Below are positions 4,737-5,537 of a stretch of DNA of 5,537 nt, one piece after another. Made by a program: the position numbers and the translations under genes. The first letter of the stretch is position 1. Each line of letters begins with the position of its first letter. This DNA comes from an uncultured Acidobacteriota bacterium (GTDB lineage: Bacteria; Acidobacteriota; Blastocatellia; Pyrinomonadales; Pyrinomonadaceae): positions 1-5,537 of the forward strand of contig CAMLKY010000177.1 of assembly GCA_946480545.1 (NCBI GenBank), given 5' to 3'. The notes under the pieces were generated by a model. It was not told the DNA's origin. It did not search any database and saw nothing but the letters and a program-made list of their open reading frames with translations.

Positions 4737-5537
4737 ATGTACGAATTTGCAGTTACACCAGCAGTTACACAGCTTCGCCGGCCGGGCGTGACGATCACCG
4801 AGGTGTCGCCCGGCAGCCTCGGCGAAGAGCTGGATCTGACGCCGAGCGACCGGATCGTCCGTGTGAACGGCCGGCAGGTGCGAGATTATCTGGATTTCCG
4901 GTTTCAAACCGCCGGCGAGACGGAGCTTGTATTCCAGGTCAAGAAAAACACAGGCGAAACGGTTGAGATCGAGTTCGACCGCGACGAGGGCGAGGACTTC
5001 GGACTGATGTTCGAGCAGATCGTGCCGCGACAGTGTGCAAATGAATGCATCTTTTGTTTCTGCAAGGGCAATCCTGAAGACGCCCGACCATCGCTGTTCG
5101 TCCGCGACGAGGACATCCGGCTTTCATTTCTTTACGGCAATTACACCACGCTCAGCTCGATCACCGAGGACGAGATGAACCGCATCGTTGAACAGCGCCT
5201 GTCGCCGCAATACGTCTCGGTTCACGCGACGGATCTGAAGACGCGAGCCTACCTGCTTGGTGTGGATGAAAAACGCGCGGACATATCGGACAAGCTGAAG
5301 CGGCTGCTCGAGAACGACATCGAGATCCACGCGCAGGTCGTTCTGTGCCCCGGGATAAACGACGGAGCAGTTCTGGAGAAGACCCTTCGCGATCTCGCCG
5401 CGCACTTTCCGAAAGTCGTGAGCACCGCTGTCGTGCCCGTCGCGCTCACACGCTATAACACCGACGACCGGCTCACGCGGGTGACGCCGGAATTTTGTCG
5501 TCGAACGATCGCAGAAGTCACGAAGCTGCAAAGGGAG
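4737..5537 (+). CDS. PDZ / radical SAM / DUF512 protein (C-terminus off the right edge)
   Basis: The frame is open from ATG 4737 to the window end (267 codons); full-length relatives are roughly 430-450 residues, so the DUF512 C-terminal domain is mostly missing. Residues about 17-70 form a PDZ-like module (ITEVSPGSLGEELDLTPSDRI, then VNGRQVRDYLDFRF). A radical SAM-like domain follows. The cluster is Cys100-x3-Cys104-x2-Cys107, the usual ligands of a 4Fe-4S cluster that cleaves S-adenosylmethionine. Further family motifs are RLSFLYGNYTTL (128-139), YVSVHATDLKTRAYLLG (159-175), HAQVVLCPGINDG (198-210) and AVVPVALTRY (231-240). The biological reaction of this family is not established. An extra cysteine, Cys109, and the sequence KGNPEDAR replace the more usual FIDQLPKG-type stretch. 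An in-frame stop at 4680 limits the start to this ATG or later; no ribosome binding site is evident. The protein is probably cytoplasmic, since no signal peptide is seen. Confidence 0.88.
   Translation, partial: MYEFAVTPAVTQLRRPGVTITEVSPGSLGEELDLTPSDRIVRVNGRQVRDYLDFRFQTAGETELVFQVKKNTGETVEIEFDRDEGEDFGLMFEQIVPRQCANECIFCFCKGNPEDARPSLFVRDEDIRLSFLYGNYTTLSSITEDEMNRIVEQRLSPQYVSVHATDLKTRAYLLGVDEKRADISDKLKRLLENDIEIHAQVVLCPGINDGAVLEKTLRDLAAHFPKVVSTAVVPVALTRYNTDDRLTRVTPEFCRRTIAEVTKLQRE

Noticed and set aside
5124..5531. 135-codon open frame on the minus strand
   Set aside because: It is antisense to the clearly recognisable radical SAM reading frame, which retains family motifs throughout.

Overview
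The window looks like ordinary chromosomal DNA from a free-living bacterium of moderately high GC. No phage, transposon, plasmid, CRISPR or RNA-gene signal was found. Exported proteins with clear Sec and Tat signals, a SpoIID/LytB protein without visible sporulation genes, and a PDZ/radical SAM/DUF512 protein together suggest a Gram-negative-type environmental lineage. Acidobacteriota (Blastocatellia-like) is my tentative guess; it rests on gene content and style, not on a marker gene.

Layout. (1) 1-1016, minus strand: 5' part of a secreted SpoIID/LytB-domain protein whose C-terminus lies beyond the left edge. (2) 1017-1253: intergenic, with a promoter-like element and two interleaved inverted repeats. 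(3) 1254-2447, minus strand: a Tat-exported FAD oxidoreductase of the D-amino-acid oxidase (DAAO) family whose segments are in circularly permuted order. (4) 2448-2618: divergent intergenic region with candidate promoters on both strands. (5) 2619-3752, plus strand: a complete, canonical alanine dehydrogenase (ald). (6) 3777-3812: a strong, symmetric intrinsic terminator shared by convergent genes. (7) 3832-4500, minus strand: a small secreted protein with six cysteines and two apparent domains, function unknown. (8) 4501-4736: divergent intergenic region with little visible besides one ribosome binding site and a weak promoter candidate. (9) 4737-5537, plus strand: N-terminal 267 residues of a PDZ/radical SAM/DUF512 protein running off the right edge.

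How the genes may relate. The DAAO-like enzyme and alanine dehydrogenase are divergently transcribed. If the oxidase acts on D-alanine, both would convert alanine enantiomers to pyruvate and ammonia, one outside the cytoplasmic membrane and one inside. The SpoIID-type protein downstream of the oxidase would act on peptidoglycan, a source of D-amino acids. This is inference from neighbourhood. The other two genes appear to be independent units.

The most notable item is the permuted oxidase. The C-terminal quarter of a normal DAAO (arginine motif plus the HNYGHGG signature) sits before the FAD-binding Rossmann motif, behind a Tat signal. The protein ends almost exactly where the moved segment would normally begin, so nothing seems lost or duplicated.
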